Assembly (NCBI GenBank): GCA_903862425.1
Contig: CAIOYC010000026.1
Coordinates: forward strand, 1 to 35,707
Length of the DNA stretch: 35,707 nucleotides
DNA from: an uncultured Caulobacterales bacterium
GTDB taxonomy: Bacteria > Pseudomonadota > Alphaproteobacteria > Caulobacterales > Caulobacteraceae
Reading direction: 5' to 3'
Position numbers and translations under genes: made by a program
Notes under the pieces: generated by a model
Seen by the model: the letters and a program-made list of their open reading frames with translations, nothing else
What the model was told of the DNA's origin: nothing
Databases searched by the model: none
Part shown: positions 33,776 through 35,707 of the stretch, in pieces
Layout: each line of letters begins with the position of its first letter
How positions within the stretch are numbered: position 1 is the first letter of the stretch

Positions 33776-34489
33776 TTGAGCGAGCGCGACAACAGGCGGG
33801 CGACAGTTCCCGATCCCTGGCCTGACCCGTGGGCCGCGCCGCCGCGCGTCCATGAGCCGGCGTTCAAGCTGGCCTGGCCGACGGGCGTGGTGGTCGCCGT
33901 CCTGATCCTCATCTTCATCGCCCAGCTGCTGACCGGCGGCGCGGATGTCACCGGTAACCAGTTCGGTTTCGCTCCTGTCTCGCTCACCCAGGGCGGATGG
34001 TGGACCGTCTTCACGGCCATGTTCGTACACGGCAGTTGGGCGCATGTTCTGGTCAATTCCGTCTTCTGCATCGCCTTCGGACAGCCGGTGGCGCGACGGT
34101 TCGGCCTCAGCCCGCTGGGCGGCGCAATATTCTTGCTCTTCTTCGTTTTGTGCGGCCTAGCGGGAAATCTCGGCTACGCCCTCATTCACCCGAACGGATA
34201 CCAGCCCGTGGTTGGCGCTTCTGGCGCCATAGCCGGCCTTTATGCCGGCGCCTCAAGGTTGATGCGTAACGGAACGGGAGTCGCGCCGCTGGTCAGCCCT
34301 CCTGTGGTGGTCATGGGCGCAGCCTGGATCACCATCAACCTGGTGATTGGACTGCTGCATGTAGACGCCGGGTTCGGGACAGGGGGCGCCCCCGTCGCCT
34401 GGGAGGCGCATATCGCCGGCTATCTGGCGGGATTGCTGTTGATCGGCCTGTTCGTGCGCGCCGCGCCGGGGCCCGGTTTCCGCCGCTGA
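33776..34489 (+). CDS. Rhomboid-family intramembrane serine protease
   Basis: A membrane protein of about 237 residues with a hydrophilic Pro/Trp-rich N-terminus and six hydrophobic segments. The catalytic dyad is visible: Ser149 in VVGASGAIAGLYAG (GxSG) and His212 in WEAHIAGYLAGLL. Additional family motifs are MFVHGSWAHVLVNS, which holds the HxxxN oxyanion residues, and GGAIFLLFFVLCGLAGN. Rhomboids cleave single-pass membrane proteins within the bilayer; the substrate is unknown. Only TTG starts are available: the one at 33776 has GGAG upstream, and a TTG at 33764 is the alternative. A 15-codon ORF precedes it but has weak support. Confidence 0.9.
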   Translation: MSERDNRRATVPDPWPDPWAAPPRVHEPAFKLAWPTGVVVAVLILIFIAQLLTGGADVTGNQFGFAPVSLTQGGWWTVFTAMFVHGSWAHVLVNSVFCIAFGQPVARRFGLSPLGGAIFLLFFVLCGLAGNLGYALIHPNGYQPVVGASGAIAGLYAGASRLMRNGTGVAPLVSPPVVVMGAAWITINLVIGLLHVDAGFGTGGAPVAWEAHIAGYLAGLLLIGLFVRAAPGPGFRR

Positions 34490-34600
34490 TCTTGTCCAGC
34501 ACGGTGCGTATTGCCGCGCTGCAAGATTGATTCGCCCGCTGGTTTGCGAGACCCTTACCCCACTCGGGCGTTAGACCCGCTAGACAAGGGAGAAACCGGC

Positions 34601-35032
34601 ATGCTCGTTTCCCAGATCCTCAAGTCCAAGGGCGACAGCGTCTTCACCATCACCCCGCATGAAACCATCGGTTCGGCGGCTGCTCTGTTGCATACCCGAA
34701 GGGTCGGCGCCCTGGTGGTGCAAGACAGCGACGAGACCGTGGTTGGCATCGTGTCAGAGCGCGACGTGGTCCGCGTGGTCGCCGAGGGCGGGGCAGGGGG
34801 GATGGGTCAGCCTGTTCGCACCTGCATGTCCACCTCGGTGATCTTCGCCGAGCCGACGGAATCGGTGGACGCGCTCCTGGCGCGCATGACCGACCGGCGC
34901 ATCCGCCATCTGCCCGTCTGCAAGGACAGCCGGCTCGTGGGCATCGTTTCGATCGGCGACCTAGTGAAGGCCAAGATCGCTGAAGCTGAGCATGAAGCGG
35001 AAACGCTCAAAAATTATATCGCGGCTGGCTGA
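34601..35032 (+). CDS. Two-CBS-domain regulatory protein
   Basis: A 143-residue cytosolic protein composed almost entirely of two CBS modules (about residues 7-65 and 72-132). Typical motifs are TIGSAAALLHTRRVGALVVQD, VVGIVSERDVVRVVAEG, and RRIRHLPVCKDSRLVGIVSIGDLVK, each followed by the expected Gly-Ile-Val-Ser segments that bind adenine nucleotides. Such stand-alone pairs sense energy charge (AMP/ATP) or bind NAD-like ligands and act on partner proteins; no partner is adjacent. The ATG at 34601 has AGGGAG about ten bases upstream, so the longer ORF from 34511 is not used. It is the last protein gene before the rRNA operon. Confidence 0.92.
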   Translation: MLVSQILKSKGDSVFTITPHETIGSAAALLHTRRVGALVVQDSDETVVGIVSERDVVRVVAEGGAGGMGQPVRTCMSTSVIFAEPTESVDALLARMTDRRIRHLPVCKDSRLVGIVSIGDLVKAKIAEAEHEAETLKNYIAAG

Positions 35033-35069
35033 AAAAGACGCTTGCCATCCGAAATCCTGACGCATACAA

Positions 35070-35092
35070 GCCGCCCCTCGCTTGAGGGCGGC
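35070..35092 (+). terminator. Strong hairpin after the CBS gene, possible terminator
   Basis: GCCGCCCCTC and GAGGGCGGC pair with a single bulged C around a GCTT loop, 37 bases after the CBS stop. There is no T-run. The position between the CBS gene and the rRNA promoters favours a transcription barrier, but this is inference. Confidence 0.5.
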
Positions 35093-35125
35093 CACGAAAC
35101 ACGGACCGGGCGGCAAACAAACCGC

Positions 35126-35154
35126 TTGATTTTCGAAAGTTTCGTGACTATCCT
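35126..35154 (+). promoter_or_regulatory. Candidate upstream rRNA promoter (P1)
   Basis: TTGATT (35126-35131) and TATCCT (35149-35154) are separated by exactly 17 bases. It lies about 440 bases before 16S. Less convincing than the downstream promoter, with a -35 matching four or five of six consensus positions. Confidence 0.4.
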
Positions 35155-35271
35155 CCGGCCTTCAATCGAATCGGATCGCTCTTTAACGGGGAGCTTCTAC
35201 TTCCCGGGGCGGTATGATTTGTGCCAATTTTGAAGCTTCGGATCGTTCCGAACATCTTCGAAAAAAGCCGG

Positions 35272-35300
35272 TTGACAGTGAATTCGGCGGCCACTAGATA
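35272..35300 (+). promoter_or_regulatory. Candidate main rRNA promoter (P2)
   Basis: A perfect TTGACA (35272-35277) is followed after 17 bases by TAGATA (35295-35300), about 296 bases before 16S. An A-rich stretch (CGAAAAAAG, 35259-35267) just upstream could act as an UP-like element. A G/C-rich stretch follows the -10, as expected of growth-rate-controlled rRNA promoters. Confidence 0.7.
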
Positions 35301-35352
35301 GCCGCCTCCGCCGACCGCCGGGCGCTAAACGGTGGGGCCACTCAGGTGGTTC

Positions 35353-35366
35353 TGGTCTTTGACATT
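35353..35366 (+). promoter_or_regulatory. boxA-like antitermination element in the rRNA leader
   Basis: TGGTCTTTGACATT resembles the rRNA boxA core (TGCTCTTTAACA in E. coli), differing at two or three positions, and is followed by GGAAAGAGAAACG. It sits between promoter and 16S as in other rRNA operons, where NusB/NusE loading prevents premature termination. Confidence 0.65.
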
Positions 35367-35406
35367 GTTGATTTGGAAAGAGAAACGCAGGCGGCGGCGT
35401 TCTGGC

Positions 35407-35425
35407 GATGGTTCTAGAAACCATC
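35407..35425 (+). other. Leader hairpin upstream of 16S
   Basis: A 7-bp perfect stem (GATGGTT with AACCATC) closes a CTAGA loop, about 40 bases after the boxA-like element. It could be part of an antitermination (boxB-like) or processing structure. Confidence 0.55.
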
Positions 35426-35549
35426 TCGACGCTGACAATTGCGGTCTCTTGAAAGACACCATGAATATGGTCGTCGGCTCCGATTTCGGTCGGATACGAT
35501 GGCCACGATTTGTGGGAACTCGTCAAGATACTATGCAAAACCAAACGCC

Positions 35550-35569
35550 GATCGGGTTTCGACCCGATC
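35550..35569 (+). other. TTCG-capped hairpin just before 16S
   Basis: A perfect 8-bp stem, GATCGGGT with ACCCGATC, is capped by a TTCG tetraloop and ends 26 bases before the 16S 5' end. It has no T-run, so it is likely a structural or processing signal of the pre-rRNA. Confidence 0.7.
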
Positions 35570-35595
35570 CAAGCATTTGGGTCAGAATGTCAACT

Positions 35596-35707
35596 CAACT
35601 TGAGAGTTTGATCCTGGCTCAGAGCGAACGCTGGCGGCAGGCTTAACACATGCAAGTCGAACGGACCCTTCGGGGTTAGTGGCGGACGGGTGAGTAACAC
35701 GTGGGAA
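35596..35707 (+). rRNA. rrs: 16S ribosomal RNA, 5' end (truncated by window edge)
   Basis: The conserved 16S start CAACTTGAGAGTTTGATC is followed by the universal forward-primer region, the GCGAACGCTGGCGGCAGGC segment and TAACACATGCAAGTCGAAC. Helix 6 follows with a TTCG-type loop, then GTGGCGGACGGGTGAGTAACACGTGGGAA. The pattern is alphaproteobacterial and fits Caulobacterales. The rest of the operon (spacer tRNAs, 23S, 5S) should lie to the right. Confidence 0.97.

Noticed and set aside
34489-34527. ATCTTG/CAAGAT inverted repeat after the rhomboid stop
   Set aside because: Only a 6-bp stem with a long loop and no T-run, so weaker than other hairpins here; termination not supported.

Overview
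The window looks like chromosomal DNA of a Caulobacteraceae-type alphaproteobacterium (Caulobacter/Phenylobacterium-like). The reasons are the high GC content, dense short-gap operons with ATGA/TGATG overlaps, frequent GTG and TTG starts, two large TonB-dependent receptors, a rut set resembling alphaproteobacterial ones, a GTCA-stem-CTTGA palindromic repeat pair, and the 5' end of an alphaproteobacterial-type 16S rRNA at the right edge. The genus is inferred by eye, not by a search. No phage, insertion sequence, CRISPR array or tRNA is visible. The content is mostly housekeeping and nutrient-scavenging genes.

Layout, left to right. 1-723: the end of an OmpA-family protein with a 21-proline linker, its terminator, and a densely structured non-coding stretch. 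724-5120: a membrane glycosyltransferase divergent from a TonB-dependent receptor. 5211-7312: aguA-aguB (agmatine to putrescine) facing a small hypothetical gene. 7402-10329: a UbiH-like flavin hydroxylase divergent from a periplasmic cyclophilin, a 40-residue membrane microprotein, a GNAT acetyltransferase and a convergent DUF3072 gene. 10445-15070: asd, a RarD-like permease, a beta-lactamase-fold serine hydrolase (opposite strand), thpR and a CitE-like CoA-ester lyase. 15098-17831: a palindromic repeat pair, then a two-gene DNA-repair unit on the minus strand, a radical SAM protein and a DUF4130-UdgX fusion. 17835-21598: a glycerate-kinase-like P-loop kinase convergent with a TonB-dependent receptor carrying a long Pro/Gly-rich segment. 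21746-25372: a GNAT gene and rutB-rutC-rutD-rutA (uracil degradation). 25369-27537: an exported GH3 glycosidase. 27654-30350: a short lipoprotein, a glutathionylspermidine-synthase-like (YgiC) enzyme and an exported M24 peptidase. 30347-33575: a POT peptide transporter and an SLC13 permease with RCK_C domains. 33776-35032: a rhomboid protease and a two-CBS protein. 35070-35707: the rRNA operon leader with two candidate promoters, a boxA-like element and the start of 16S.

Functionally the region reads as a scavenging-oriented chromosome segment: outer-membrane receptors, an exported glycosidase and peptidase, peptide and anion transporters, and pyrimidine and polyamine routes. The items most worth a second look are the radical SAM/DUF4130-UdgX repair pair, whose radical SAM partner ends in a sliding-clamp-like motif; the mini YgiB-YgiC-type pair; the structured region at 551-723; the recurrent sharing of a CTAG palindrome by convergent stop codons; and the unannotatable-by-length 40-residue membrane protein at 9419.
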